Positions 43,921 to 55,565 of a stretch of DNA of 64,000 nt are shown piece by piece (position 1 is the stretch's first letter; each line of letters begins with the position of its first letter). The position numbers and the translations under genes are program-made. The notes beneath the pieces are model-generated. The model was not told the DNA's origin. It made no database searches and worked only from the letters and a program-made list of their open reading frames with translations. The stretch is from Acidobacteriota bacterium (GTDB lineage Bacteria > Acidobacteriota > UBA6911). The DNA lies in the NCBI GenBank assembly GCA_031271905.1, contig JAISUT010000012.1, positions 1-64,000 on the forward strand. The letters run 5' to 3'.

Positions 43921-44437
43921 TTGCATGGACCGGGTCGCCCGCCTCCGGAAGATCAGATGGCGGGACGCCGCCCCGGGGTTCAAGCCCGAATCCGGTTGAC
44001 GGACGACGCCAACCGCGCCGGGAGGCGCGGGGCGCCCGAAGTGCCGCGTCCCCGAAGTGCCCGCGTCGAAAAAAAATCTTGCATCTTCTAAAAAAATCGT
44101 TAAAAATTCCAAGATTTTGATTGCCAAAACCCCCTTTCGATGCTATAAAGCTTTTTTTGGAACAAGGGGACAGGTCTTTCCGTATCATTGGGCTTAATAG
44201 TGGATGTGAAAAACCAAAAGAGGCCAGCCATGACGCCTATCCATATGAAATCATCCCGCCCGATGAGACAAATTCCCGGTATAAGCTATCTAATCTTTGA
44301 CGACCGCCCAAAGGCGGCGTCGGGACATTAATAACAAAGTCGGGTCGGGACGAACAGGTTCCATCGTTTTTTTGCGCATCGCGTCGCAAAGACGGTGGGG
44401 GTGTTTTCCCCAGCACTTTCCCGGTGAGGCTATTTAT
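43921..44437. other. Intergenic region and rpoD leader
   Basis: 517 bp without a gene. AT-rich tracts near 44060-44160 hold the promoter listed below. From 44280 on there are short GC-rich inverted pieces (CCGCCCAAAGGCGG) that could fold in the leader. Confidence 0.6.
44121..44149 (+). promoter_or_regulatory. Promoter of the sigma-factor gene
   Basis: TTGCCA (44121-44126), 17-bp spacer, TATAAA (44144-44149). The transcript would have a leader of about 280 bases. Confidence 0.55.
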
Positions 44438-46039
<1,602 letters not shown>

Positions 46040-46083
46040 CGGCGCGGGCGGTCCCACCGGGATCGCCCGCCGCGCAGACCGCC

Positions 46084-46124
46084 ACGACGGGCCGCCCCCG
46101 GGGACGCGCCCGTCGTTTTTTTTT
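46084..46124 (+). terminator. Strong intrinsic terminator after rpoD
   Basis: Perfect 9-bp stem ACGACGGGC/GCCCGTCGT with a GC-rich loop, overlapping a run of nine Ts. Confidence 0.85.
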
Positions 46125-46156
46125 GCATTTCCGCGCCCAAATCCACGACGGGCTGC

Positions 46157-46183
46157 TTTACATCGCCGCCTTTGGTGTAAAAT
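46157..46183 (+). promoter_or_regulatory. Promoter abutting glgA (possible leaderless start)
   Basis: TTTACA (46157-46162) and TAAAAT (46178-46183), 15 bp apart. The -10 ends 7 bases before the glgA ATG and no ribosome site is seen, so transcription could begin at or next to the ATG. Confidence 0.4.
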
Positions 46184-46190
46184 CTCTCAC

Positions 46191-47684
46191 ATGGACGACG
46201 CGAAGGGGTTGCGAATCGTGATGGTGGCGGCGGAAGCCGCGCCCTACGCCAAGGTCGGGGGGCTGGGGGACGTCGTGGGCGCCCTCCCCCGCGCGCTGGA
46301 GAAGCTGGGGGCCCGGGTCGCGGTCGTCATCCCCGCCTACGGCGACGCGACCGCCGGGGCGCACCCCGCCGCGCCCTGCCGCGAGGTGCCCGGTTTCGAC
46401 GTCACGCTGGGCGGCGTCACGGAGCCGGCGGGCATCTTCCATGCCGTGATGCCGGAAAGCGGCGTGGACGTCTACCGCGTCGCGTCCCGCCGTTATTTCG
46501 CGCGCGCCGGCGTCTACGACGACCCCGCCACGCGCGAGGGGTACCCTGACAACATGGAGCGGTTCGTCTTCTTCATGAAGGCGGCGGTGGGGCTGGTCGC
46601 GCGGTTGACCCCCCCGTTCGACGTCATCCACTGCCACGACTCGCACGCCGGGCTCGTCCCCGGCGTCATCTTGGAGAATTACGACCGCGTCCCCGCCCTC
46701 GCCCGCGCCCGCACGGTCTTCACCATCCACAACCTCGCCTATCAGGGGGTTTTCCCGCGCGAGGCGCTGGCGCTGGCGGGCATCGCCCCCCGGCGGTTCT
46801 ACCCCGGATCGCCCTTCGAGTTCTGGGGGAAGGTCAACTTCATGAAGGCGGGCATCGCGCTCGCGCACGCCGTGACGACCGTGAGCCCGACCTACGCCGA
46901 GGAGGTGCAGACCCCGGAGATGGGGGTGGGGCTGGACGGGGTTTTGCGGGAGCGGAAGGCCGACCTGCACGGCATCATCAACGGCATCGATTACGGGGAG
47001 TGGAACCCGGTGAGCGACCCGCTCATCCCGGCGCGTTTTTCCGCCTTGCGGATGGAGGGCAAGGCCGCCTGCAAAAAAGACCTGCTGGAGTCCTTCGGGC
47101 TCGGCGCCACCGCGAAGCGCATCCCGCTGGTCGGCATGGTCTCGCGCCTCGCCGACCAAAAGGGCTTCGACCTCGTCGCCGAGGCGATGCCGCGGCTGGC
47201 GCGCCTCGACATGCAACTCGTGGTCTTGGGGACGGGGCAGCAGAAGTACCACGACATGCTCCGGGACATCGCGGCGCGCTACCCGGACAGGGTGGCGGTG
47301 CACCTAGGCTTCGACAACGCCTTGGCGCATCGGGTGGAGGCGGGCTGCGACCTGTTCCTGATGCCCTCGCGCTACGAGCCTTGCGGCCTGAACCAGCTCT
47401 ACAGCCTGCGCTACGGGACCATCCCCGTCGTACACCGGACCGGGGGGCTGGCGGACACGGTCGTCCCCTACGACGGGGAGCGGGGCACCGGCTTCAGCTT
47501 CCCCGACTACACCGCCGACGCATTGTTACGCGCGCTCCAGGACGCGCTCCACGCCTACTCCGACGTTGCGGCGTGGAAGAGGCTGGTGCGACGCGCCATG
47601 ACCCGGAACTGGTCGTGGGACGCCTCCGCCCGCCGCTACCTGGCCGTCTACCGCAAGGGGTGCGACGAAGGGGCGGCATGGTGA
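46191..47684 (+). CDS. glgA: Glycogen synthase (ADP-glucose)
   Basis: 497 residues, GT5 family, GT-B fold. The N-terminal KVGGLGDVVGALPRAL carries the ADP-glucose-binding Lys-x-Gly-Gly. HCHDSHAGLVPGVIL and FTIHNLAYQGVFPREALAL belong to the acceptor side. The C-terminal half has GMVSRLADQKGFDLV and the catalytic Glu region MPSRYEPCGLNQLYSLRYGT. It elongates alpha-1,4-glucan. It is not clustered with other glg genes. Its end overlaps the following lipoprotein gene by 7 bp. Confidence 0.95.
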   Translation: MDDAKGLRIVMVAAEAAPYAKVGGLGDVVGALPRALEKLGARVAVVIPAYGDATAGAHPAAPCREVPGFDVTLGGVTEPAGIFHAVMPESGVDVYRVASRRYFARAGVYDDPATREGYPDNMERFVFFMKAAVGLVARLTPPFDVIHCHDSHAGLVPGVILENYDRVPALARARTVFTIHNLAYQGVFPREALALAGIAPRRFYPGSPFEFWGKVNFMKAGIALAHAVTTVSPTYAEEVQTPEMGVGLDGVLRERKADLHGIINGIDYGEWNPVSDPLIPARFSALRMEGKAACKKDLLESFGLGATAKRIPLVGMVSRLADQKGFDLVAEAMPRLARLDMQLVVLGTGQQKYHDMLRDIAARYPDRVAVHLGFDNALAHRVEAGCDLFLMPSRYEPCGLNQLYSLRYGTIPVVHRTGGLADTVVPYDGERGTGFSFPDYTADALLRALQDALHAYSDVAAWKRLVRRAMTRNWSWDASARRYLAVYRKGCDEGAAW

Positions 47685-48967
47685 GCGCGATCCGCTGGTC
47701 GGGGGCGATGCTGCTGGCCGCCTGCCTGGGTTGCGTCTCCGGATCGACGCAACAGGGCGGGACGCCGCCCGGGGCGTCCATCCCCGCCGCCCCGGACGCC
47801 GCCTGCGAACCCGTCGATGCCGCGCCCGAGGCCGCGGGGATGGACGCCTCCGGACTGCAAGGCATCGACAAGGCGGTGACGGACGCCATCGCTGCGGGGG
47901 AGTTGCCGGGGGCGGTCGTCGTGGTCGCGCGGCACGGGAAGGTCGTCTACCGCAAGGCGTTCGGCATGAGGGCGGTCGCCCCCGCGCCGGAGGCGATGAC
48001 CGTCGATACGATATTCGACATCGCCTCCTTGTCGAAAGTCGTCGCCACGACCCCGGCGGTCATGCAGTTGGCGGAGAGGGGGGCGGTGGATCTGAACGCC
48101 CCGGTGAAGCGCTACCTGCCCAGGTTCGCCGGCGGCGGCAAGGACGCCATCACCGTTAGGCAGCTCCTGACGCATTACTCCGGGTTGCGCCCCGACTTCG
48201 ACCTGTCGGTCGAATGGTCGGGCTACGACGCGGCGATCGGAGAGCTCTACAAAGAGAAGGTCGTGGCGGAGCCGGGGCGGAAGTTCGCCTACAGCGACCT
48301 GAATTTCATCGCCCTCGCGGAAATCGTGCGCGTCGTGAGCGGTCAGCGGCTGGACGCCTACGCGGAAGAACACATCTTCGCGCCCCTCGGCATGGACGAG
48401 ACGGCCTTCACCCCCCCCGCCGCCTGGCGCGACCGCACCGCCCCCACCGAGCCTCGGAAGAACACGCTGAAATACCTCAAGGGGAAATCCACCTTGCCGG
48501 AGTACGACGCCATCTTGCGCGGGGACGTCCACGACGCGACCACATGGCGGATGGACGGGGTCTCCGGCCACGCCGGGGTCTTCTCCACCGCCCGCGACCT
48601 GACGCTCTATGCGCAGGCGTTGCTCGACCGCGGCGCCTTCTGCCGCGACTGTGGCGGCGCAAGGGTTGACGGGCGCCTGATGTCCGAAGCCTCGTTCGCC
48701 GCCATGACCAGCCCGCAGTCCCCGGCGGGCGCGGCGCAGGTGCGCGGCTATGGCTGGGACATCGCCTCCACATACGCCTCGCCGCGCGGGAACCTGCCCG
48801 AGGGGGGCTTCGGCCACACCGGGTTCACGGGCACGTCGATCTGGATACACCCCCCGAGCGACAGCTTCATCATCATCCTCAGCAACCGGGTGCATCCTGC
48901 CGGCGGCAAGAACATCAACCGCCTGCGCTCCGCCGTCGCCAACGCCGTGGCCGCCGCCATGCGATAG
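47678..48967 (+). CDS. Serine hydrolase lipoprotein (class C beta-lactamase/DD-peptidase fold)
   Basis: 429 residues. The lipoprotein signal MLLAACLGC is followed by a Pro/Ala linker. The catalytic motifs are DIASLSKVV (SxxK), FAYSDLNF (YxN-type Tyr as YSD) and FGHTGFTG (HTG in the KTG place). The fold is that of EstB, AmpC-like or peptidoglycan-modifying enzymes; true beta-lactamase activity is not implied. The paired CRDC in FCRDCGGARV is unusual. The ATG at 47678 lies inside the glgA end (ATGGTGA). Confidence 0.85.
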   Translation: MVSAIRWSGAMLLAACLGCVSGSTQQGGTPPGASIPAAPDAACEPVDAAPEAAGMDASGLQGIDKAVTDAIAAGELPGAVVVVARHGKVVYRKAFGMRAVAPAPEAMTVDTIFDIASLSKVVATTPAVMQLAERGAVDLNAPVKRYLPRFAGGGKDAITVRQLLTHYSGLRPDFDLSVEWSGYDAAIGELYKEKVVAEPGRKFAYSDLNFIALAEIVRVVSGQRLDAYAEEHIFAPLGMDETAFTPPAAWRDRTAPTEPRKNTLKYLKGKSTLPEYDAILRGDVHDATTWRMDGVSGHAGVFSTARDLTLYAQALLDRGAFCRDCGGARVDGRLMSEASFAAMTSPQSPAGAAQVRGYGWDIASTYASPRGNLPEGGFGHTGFTGTSIWIHPPSDSFIIILSNRVHPAGGKNINRLRSAVANAVAAAMR

Positions 48968-49155
48968 GTGCGGCAGGACGGCGCGCTTCACCGCATCTGC
49001 ATCTGCGGCGGCGAACGCCCTCGGAGGCGGGTATTTCCTGCTGCAGTTATCCGCTTTTTCTGATAAGATCACGACTCCGCCGCATCCCGTCGCTGTCGCG
49101 CCGGTTTTGCTCGCGGCGGTGCATCCTTCCATCGTCCAGCAAGTCGGGAGAACAC

Positions 49156-52100
49156 ATGATGAAGATTCCGAGGCTTCCATTCCTAACGGCAGTCGTCATT
49201 TTCCTCCTCAACCTCCACCCCCCCCTGTTCGGACAGGCTTGGCAAGCGCCGGCACGCATCGACTCGTTCACGCCCGAAGGGACGGTGAAACGGGTGCGCC
49301 AGGTGAAGGTGCGCTTCTCCGAGTCGATGGTGCCCTTCGGCGACCTGCGCGACGTGGCCGCGCCGTTTGAGATCGACTGCCCGGAGGCGGGCTCGCCCCG
49401 TTGGATCGACGACCGCAACTGGGTCTACGACTTCGACCGCGACCTCCCGGCCGGGATGCGCTGCCAGTTCAAAGTCCGCCAAGGCTTGCAGACGTTGCTG
49501 GGCAAAGCCGTCTCCGGGCCGAACGCCTACGCTTTTTCCACGGGCGGTCCCGCCGTCGTCGAGACTAGGCCTTACGAAGGCGCCGAATCCATCGCCGAGG
49601 ACCAGATATTCATCCTGGAGCTGGACGCGGCGGCGGACGAGGCGTCCGTCCTCGCCAGCGTCTATTTCGCCATCGACGGCGTCTCCAGCCGCATCGGGGC
49701 GCGCATCGTCTCGGGCGCGGAGCGCGAGGCGGTCGTCAAGAACGCCTATCGCTACTACGACGAGCCGCCCGAGCACCTGCTGCTAGTCCAGGCGCGGCAA
49801 CGCTTCCCCGAGGACACGCGCGTGACGCTGGTCTGGGGGCGCGGCGTCGCTTCGAAAAGCGGCGTCGTGAATGCCGAAGACCAGGTGCTGCCGTTTGAGA
49901 CGCGGAAGGTCTTCTCGGCCAGCTTCACCTGCGAGCGGGAGAACGAAGAGGCCGACTGCACCCCCGTGTCCCCCATGCGTGTGAATTTCAGCGCGCTCGT
50001 GGCGACGGCCGAGGCGAAAAAGGCGGTGCTCTCCGGGCCGGGCGGCAGGAAGTGGACCCCGGCGGTCCGCTACGACGAAGACGGGGGGGACGCCGACTGG
50101 CAGTTCGCCTCCTCGGTTTCTTTCGAAGGCCCCTTCCCGGCAATGTCCGAGCTGACCCTCAAGCTCCCCGCCGGGTTGAAGGACGACGCGGGGCGCGCGC
50201 TGGACAACGCCGGCCAGTTCCCGCTCAAGGTGAGGACGGACGACTACCCGCCGCTGGCCAAGTTCGCCGCCAACTTCGGCATCTTGGAGCTCAAGGACAG
50301 CCCGGTGCTCCCCGTGACCTTGCGCAACGTGGAGGAGTCGGTCAAGGCGCGCCTGCTGACCTCCGTGTCGCCGCAGAGGCTGGAGCGGGACACGGAGCAA
50401 AAGCAGATCCGGGGCCAGGTCCAAGGCAGGACGTTCAGGATATCCACGCTGGAGGAAATGCTGGAATGGATGGACCGGACGCGCTACCGGAGCTGGGAGG
50501 ACCGCGACAAGTCCGTCTTCGACGCTGAAACAAAACAGAAAACCTACGCCTTCGACATCCCCAAGCCGGAGGGGGGGAAGGCGTTCGAGGTCGTGGGCAT
50601 CCCATTGAAAGAACCCGGATTCTACGTCGTGGAGCTGGAGAGCAGGATCTTGGGCGAGGCGCTCCTGGGGAAATCCGCGCCGATGTACGTGCAGGCGACC
50701 GCCCTGGTCACCAACCTCGCGGTGCATTTCAAGTGGGGCGACGACTCCTCCCTGGTCTGGGTGACGACGCTCGATGAGGCGAAACCCGTGCCCGGCGCCG
50801 CAATCGGGATCCGCGACTGCGAAGGACACGTGCTCTGGTCGGGCAAAACGGACAAGGACGGCGTGGCGCGGACCGACGCGCTGTCCCGGCTGGACAAGCT
50901 GCCGTATTGCAACGGCAGCTACCTCTCCTCCGGCCTTGCGGTCACGGCGCGGGCGGGCGTGGACATGTCCTTCGTGCTGACGAACTGGGACGAGGGCATC
51001 GAGCCGTGGCGCTTCCAACTGCCGACCGAGTGGAGGCCGGAGCCCCTGCAGGCGCACACGGTGTTCGACCGGACGCTGTTCCGCCCCGGCGAGACGGCGC
51101 ACATGAAGCACATCCTGCGCCGCCGCACGCTGGACGGTTTCGCGACCCCCTCCGCCGGGGCGGTCGAAAACACCGTCACCATCGTCCACGAGGGGAGCGA
51201 GCAAAAATACGAAATCGAGTTGCGCAACCGCGCGGGCGGCAAGGTCGAAAGCTCCTGGGACATCCCCAAGGACGCGAAGCTGGGCGTGTATTCCGTCTAC
51301 CTGCGTAAAAGCGGCGGCGACGAAGACGACGATTACGCCTCCCGCGTCCCCGCCGGCAGCTTCCGGGTGGAGGAGTACCGCGTGCCGCTCATGCGGGCGT
51401 TCATCCGCGCCCCTGCGGAAACCCTGGTCGCCCCCAAGTCGGTCCCGGTCGATCTGACGGCGACCTACCTTGCCGGAGGCGGCGCGGGAAACCTGCCGGT
51501 GAAGTTCCGCTATCTGGTGAGCCCGCGCGACCTGTCCGCGCCGGACGGGTACGACGGCTTCTCCTTCGACTACGGCAAGGTGAAAGTGGGGGTGTCGCGC
51601 TACGACGAGGGGGGCGGGCGCGCCCAAGCGCCCGACGTCAAGAGGAAGGACCTGACGCTCGGCCCGCAGGGGTCGGCGCGCACCGAGATCGCCGGGCTGC
51701 CGGAGATCGGGGCGCCGATGGACATCCTTGCCGAAATGGATTTCAAAGACCCTAACGGCGAGACGCAGACCGTTTCCACGCACATCCCGCTCTGGCCGTC
51801 CTCGCGGCAGGTCGGCGTCAAGCCGGACGGCTGGGCGCTGTCGCGCGACTCGCTGAAATTCCAGGTGGCGGTGCTGGACCTCCGCGGCCAGCCGGTCGCC
51901 GGGGCGGCGGTCGAGACGGCCCTTTTCGAACGAAAGACCTATTCGCACCGCAAGCGGCTGGTGGGGGGCTTTTACGCCTACGAGCACTCGACCGAGACGC
52001 GCAAGGTGCAGCCGCTCTGCTCCGGCAAGACCGACAAGCGCGGCCTCCTGCTGTGCGAAACCGCGGTGTCCGCATCCGGGAGCCTCATCATAGAGGCGAC

Positions 52101-54855
52101 GACGAAGGACGAGGCGGGGCGCGAAGCCTCGGCGAGCGACAGCGTATGGGTGGCAGGCGACCGCGACTGGTGGTTCGCCGCCTCGGACAGCGACCGGATG
52201 GACGTGCTGCCCGAAGCCAAGCGCTACGAGCCGGGCGACAAGATGCGCCTCCAGGTGCGCATGCCTTTCCGCCAGGCCACGGCGCTGGTCACGGTGGAGC
52301 GCGAGGGGGTGGCCGAAACCTTCGTGCGGGAGCTTTCGGGCAAGGAGCCGGTCATAGAGCTGCCGGTCAAAGGGAATTGGGCGCCGAACGTCTTCGTCTC
52401 GGTGTTGGCGGTGCGGGGCCGGGCGAACGAAGTCCAGCCCACGGCGACGGTCGATTTGGGGCGGCCCGCCTTCCGGCTGGGCATCGCCGAGGTCAAGGTG
52501 GGCTGGAAGACGCATGAGCTGAAGGTGAAGGTTTCGCCCGAGCGCGAGGTCTACAAGGTGCGCGAGAAGGCGAAGGTGCGCTTCGCCGTCGCGACGGCCG
52601 ACGGCGCACCCCTGCCCGGCGGGAGCGAAATCGCGGTGGCGGCGGTGGACGAGGGGCTGCTCGAACTGAAGCCGAACGAGAGCTGGAACCTGCTCGCGGC
52701 GATGATGGGCCAGCGCCCCTACGGCGTGCGCACCTACACCGCGCAGATGCAGGTGGTGGGCAAGCGGCACTTCGGCCTGAAGGCGCTCCCGCAGGGGGGC
52801 GGCGGCGGCCAGGGGCTGACGCGGGAGCTGTTCGACACGCTGCTGCTCTGGAAGGGGACTTTGAAGCTGGACGCGAAGGGGGAGGCCGAGGTCGAAATCC
52901 CCCTGAACGACTCGTTGACCTCGTTCCGCGTCGTCGCCGTCGCCACGGGGGGCGCGGACCGCTTCGGCAGCGGCGCGGCCTCCATCCGCACGTCGCAAGA
53001 CCTCATCATCTTTTCCGGCGTGTCGCCGCTCGTGCGCGAGGGCGACAGGTTCGCCGCGACTTTTACGGCGCGCAACGCGACGGAGCGCCCGATGAAGGCG
53101 TCCCTCTCCCTGGCGGTCGAGCCGTCGGCGGGGCTGGGCGGGCCGGCCTCGCAGCAGGTCGAGCTGGCGGCGGGGGAGTCGCGGGAGATACGCTTCGACC
53201 TGTCCGCGCCCCAAGGGGTCGATTCGCTGAAATACACGTTGGAGGCCGTGGCCGACGGCGGGGCGGCCGACCGCATGAGCGTGACGCAGAAGGTGGTGCC
53301 CGCCGTCCCGGTGCGCGTGTGGCAGGCGACGCTGGCGCAGATGGACGGCAAGCTGTCCCTGCCGGTCCAGCGCCCCGCCGACGCCGTGGCCGGGGCGGGG
53401 GAGCTGCGCGTCCTGTTCCAGGCGAAGCTGACCAACGGCCTGGGCGGGGTGACGGACTACATGCGGCGCTACCCGTACTCCTGCCTGGAGCAGCAGGTCT
53501 CCAAGGCGGTGGTGCTGCGCGACTCCGGGCAATGGGAGTCAATAGGCGCCGCGCTCCCGGCCTATCTCGACGGCGACGGTCTGGCGAAATACTTCCCCGT
53601 GATGCGGCAGGGGGACGACGCTTTGACGGCGTACCTGGTCTCCGTCGCGCACGAGGCGGGCTGGAAGATCCCGGCGGGCGCCAAGGAGCGGATGCTGAAG
53701 GGCTTGCAGGGCTTTGTCGAGGGGCGGGTCGTGCGCGGCTCCGCGCTGCCGACATCGGACCTGGTCATGCGCAAACTCTCGGCCTTGGAGGCGCTGGCGC
53801 GCGAAGGGAAGGCGACGGCGGAGCTGCTTTCCCCCATCGCCGTCGCGCCGAACCTCTGGCCCACCTCGGCCGTCATCGACTGGCTGAACATCCTGGCGCG
53901 CGTGGCGGACTATCCGGCGCGCGCGGCCCGCGTCAAGGAGGCGCAGCAGGTCTTGCGCTCGCGCCTGACTTTGCAGGGGACGACGATGGGCTTTTCCACC
54001 GAGCGCTCGGACAAGCTCTGGTGGCTGATGGTGTCGGGGGACTCCAACGCGGTGCGCCTCCTGCTCAGCGAGCTGAAGGACCCCGAATGGAAGCAGGACA
54101 TCCCGCGCCTGGTGCAGGGGGCGCTGGGGCGGCAGCAGTCCGGGCACTGGGACACGACGGTGGCCAACGCCTGGGGGCGTCTGGCGATGGAGAAGTTTTC
54201 CAAGGAGTTCGAGAACGTCCCGGTGACGGGCAGGAGCGTGGCGTCGCTGGAGGAGCCGGGCAAGGCGGCGGCGAAGAAGGAGGTCGATTGGCGGGCGCAC
54301 CCCAAGGGGGACGCGGTCGCCTTCGCGTGGCCCGCCGCGCGCGCCCAGCTCTCCCTTGAGACGGCGGGGACGGGCAAGCCCTGGGCGGTCGTGCAGAGCC
54401 TCGCGGCGGTGCCGCTGAAGGCGCCCGTTTCGAGCGGCTTCAAAGTCACGCGGACGGTGACGCCGGTGGAGCAGCGGAAGAAGGGCGTCTGGTCGGCGGG
54501 CGACGTGGTGCGCGTGAAGCTCGAGATGGAGTCGCAGTCGGACATGACCTGGGTGGTGGTGAGCGACCCGGTTCCGGCGGGGGCGAGCATCCTGGGCACG
54601 GGGCTGGGGCGCGACTCGGCGCTGTCGGCGGGGGGCGAGAAGCGCGAGGGCTGGGTCTGGCCGGCGTTCGAGGAGCGTTCGTTCGAAGCCTACCGCGAGT
54701 ATTACGACTTCGTCCCGAAGGGGAGGTGGAGCACGGAGTACACGATGCGCCTGAACGGCGCGGGCCTGTTCCAGCTGCCGCCGACGCGGGTGGAGGCGAT
54801 GTACTCCCCGGAGATGTTCGGCGAGTCGCCCAACCCCTCCGTCGAAGTGAAGTGA
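49156..54855 (+). CDS. Bacterial alpha-2-macroglobulin with thioester
   Basis: 1899 residues, envelope protease trap. The signal peptide is RLPFLTAVVIFLLNLHPPLF, with no lipobox Cys evident. An N-terminal Ig-like/MG series is followed by MG domains, such as HTVFDRTLFRPGETAHMKHI and AVAAVDEGLLEL. The bait region and the TED domain contain the thioester motif YSCLEQQ (Cys1443), so covalent capture should work. The C-terminal receptor-like domain (PVPAGASILGTGLG, EYYDFVPKGRWSTEYTMRLN) is full. GGGAG lies before the ATG. YfhM-type A2Ms usually pair with penicillin-binding protein 1C. None is adjacent here, although a serine hydrolase lipoprotein is upstream. Confidence 0.92.
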   Translation: MMKIPRLPFLTAVVIFLLNLHPPLFGQAWQAPARIDSFTPEGTVKRVRQVKVRFSESMVPFGDLRDVAAPFEIDCPEAGSPRWIDDRNWVYDFDRDLPAGMRCQFKVRQGLQTLLGKAVSGPNAYAFSTGGPAVVETRPYEGAESIAEDQIFILELDAAADEASVLASVYFAIDGVSSRIGARIVSGAEREAVVKNAYRYYDEPPEHLLLVQARQRFPEDTRVTLVWGRGVASKSGVVNAEDQVLPFETRKVFSASFTCERENEEADCTPVSPMRVNFSALVATAEAKKAVLSGPGGRKWTPAVRYDEDGGDADWQFASSVSFEGPFPAMSELTLKLPAGLKDDAGRALDNAGQFPLKVRTDDYPPLAKFAANFGILELKDSPVLPVTLRNVEESVKARLLTSVSPQRLERDTEQKQIRGQVQGRTFRISTLEEMLEWMDRTRYRSWEDRDKSVFDAETKQKTYAFDIPKPEGGKAFEVVGIPLKEPGFYVVELESRILGEALLGKSAPMYVQATALVTNLAVHFKWGDDSSLVWVTTLDEAKPVPGAAIGIRDCEGHVLWSGKTDKDGVARTDALSRLDKLPYCNGSYLSSGLAVTARAGVDMSFVLTNWDEGIEPWRFQLPTEWRPEPLQAHTVFDRTLFRPGETAHMKHILRRRTLDGFATPSAGAVENTVTIVHEGSEQKYEIELRNRAGGKVESSWDIPKDAKLGVYSVYLRKSGGDEDDDYASRVPAGSFRVEEYRVPLMRAFIRAPAETLVAPKSVPVDLTATYLAGGGAGNLPVKFRYLVSPRDLSAPDGYDGFSFDYGKVKVGVSRYDEGGGRAQAPDVKRKDLTLGPQGSARTEIAGLPEIGAPMDILAEMDFKDPNGETQTVSTHIPLWPSSRQVGVKPDGWALSRDSLKFQVAVLDLRGQPVAGAAVETALFERKTYSHRKRLVGGFYAYEHSTETRKVQPLCSGKTDKRGLLLCETAVSASGSLIIEATTKDEAGREASASDSVWVAGDRDWWFAASDSDRMDVLPEAKRYEPGDKMRLQVRMPFRQATALVTVEREGVAETFVRELSGKEPVIELPVKGNWAPNVFVSVLAVRGRANEVQPTATVDLGRPAFRLGIAEVKVGWKTHELKVKVSPEREVYKVREKAKVRFAVATADGAPLPGGSEIAVAAVDEGLLELKPNESWNLLAAMMGQRPYGVRTYTAQMQVVGKRHFGLKALPQGGGGGQGLTRELFDTLLLWKGTLKLDAKGEAEVEIPLNDSLTSFRVVAVATGGADRFGSGAASIRTSQDLIIFSGVSPLVREGDRFAATFTARNATERPMKASLSLAVEPSAGLGGPASQQVELAAGESREIRFDLSAPQGVDSLKYTLEAVADGGAADRMSVTQKVVPAVPVRVWQATLAQMDGKLSLPVQRPADAVAGAGELRVLFQAKLTNGLGGVTDYMRRYPYSCLEQQVSKAVVLRDSGQWESIGAALPAYLDGDGLAKYFPVMRQGDDALTAYLVSVAHEAGWKIPAGAKERMLKGLQGFVEGRVVRGSALPTSDLVMRKLSALEALAREGKATAELLSPIAVAPNLWPTSAVIDWLNILARVADYPARAARVKEAQQVLRSRLTLQGTTMGFSTERSDKLWWLMVSGDSNAVRLLLSELKDPEWKQDIPRLVQGALGRQQSGHWDTTVANAWGRLAMEKFSKEFENVPVTGRSVASLEEPGKAAAKKEVDWRAHPKGDAVAFAWPAARAQLSLETAGTGKPWAVVQSLAAVPLKAPVSSGFKVTRTVTPVEQRKKGVWSAGDVVRVKLEMESQSDMTWVVVSDPVPAGASILGTGLGRDSALSAGGEKREGWVWPAFEERSFEAYREYYDFVPKGRWSTEYTMRLNGAGLFQLPPTRVEAMYSPEMFGESPNPSVEVK

Positions 54856-54979
54856 GGTCGGGGCGCACGGCTTCCCGGGCGCGACTGCGGCGTTTCCGAC
54901 GTTTCCGGCGCCATCGGAGACGCCTTTGCCCGACAGGAGGCTGGCGGAGGTCTGACGTCTTTTCCGAACGGCCTTGGAA

Positions 54980-55189
54980 TTAATATTTCCGTTTTTGGGA
55001 AAAGTGAGCTATAGTCTTGTTACAACTCGGCTTTCGTGAGAGCACGTCATCGGGGTGGGTTGTGGGGAGAAAAAAAACGGAACAAAGCAACGAAAAACGC
55101 CGATTTGTTTCCCAGCGCACAGTGTGCGCCTGGGCAACTGAAAGGCAAAACAACCTCGACAGGGGTTAAAAACAGTTAGGACGATTTAG
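54980..55189 (+). promoter_or_regulatory. csp promoter candidate and long 5' leader
   Basis: A TATAGT -10 candidate lies at 55011 (weak -35). The leader of about 170 bases contains a hairpin CCCAGCGCAC/GTGCGCCTGGG (one bulge) at 55112-55135 and A-rich single-stranded tracts. Long structured leaders are common in cspA-type mRNAs. The rest of 54856-55189 shows no gene. Confidence 0.4.
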
Positions 55190-55393
55190 ATGAGAGAACA
55201 AGGAACAGTGAAGTGGTTTAACAACGAAAAAGGTTATGGTTTCATCAGCCGCGAGGCCGGGGAGGACGTGTTTGTGCATCACAGCGCCATCCAAGGAACC
55301 GGCTTCAAGTCGCTCAACGAGGGCGACAACATCGAATTCGACGTGGCGCAAGGCCCCAAGGGCTTGCAGGCCCAGAACGTCGTGAAGCTGTAG
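55190..55393 (+). CDS. Cold-shock protein (CspA family)
   Basis: 67 residues, single OB-fold. RNP1 is KGYGFIS and RNP2 is VFVHHSAI; the start is [14 protein letters not shown]. It binds single-stranded RNA/DNA and melts structure at low temperature or after stress. AGGA lies 10 bases before the ATG. Monocistronic, with its own long leader and terminator. Confidence 0.96.
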   Translation: MREQGTVKWFNNEKGYGFISREAGEDVFVHHSAIQGTGFKSLNEGDNIEFDVAQGPKGLQAQNVVKL

Positions 55394-55425
55394 GCGGAAC
55401 CATACCAGTCGAAAGAGACCTTATA

Positions 55426-55464
55426 GGAGACGTCGGAACCGTCCGGCGTCTCCTGTTTTTTATT
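55426..55464 (+). terminator. Intrinsic terminator of the csp gene
   Basis: Stem GGAGACGTCGG/CCGGCGTCTCC (one wobble), 6-base loop, then TGTTTTTTATTT. Confidence 0.85.
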
Positions 55465-55480
55465 TGTGCAAAAACATACA

Positions 55481-55543
55481 GGAACTCTAAAAAGCTCGCA
55501 GAGACAAGGCGCAACGCAGTGTCCGGGGTTTTCAGAGGTCCCC
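55481..55543. mobile_element. MITE-like element, shortened copy 3 (63 bp)
   Basis: Ends GGAACTCTAAAAAGCTCGCA and CCGGGGTTTTCAGAGGTCCC match the outer parts of copies 1 and 2. The inner nested hairpin (about 60 bp) is missing. It follows the csp terminator. Confidence 0.75.
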
Positions 55544-55565
55544 TGCGGAACCATCCGGTTCGGAC

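Noticed and set aside
49783-53532. A 1249-codon minus-strand open frame
   Set aside because: Antisense of the alpha-2-macroglobulin; His/Arg/Pro-rich composition and no domain.
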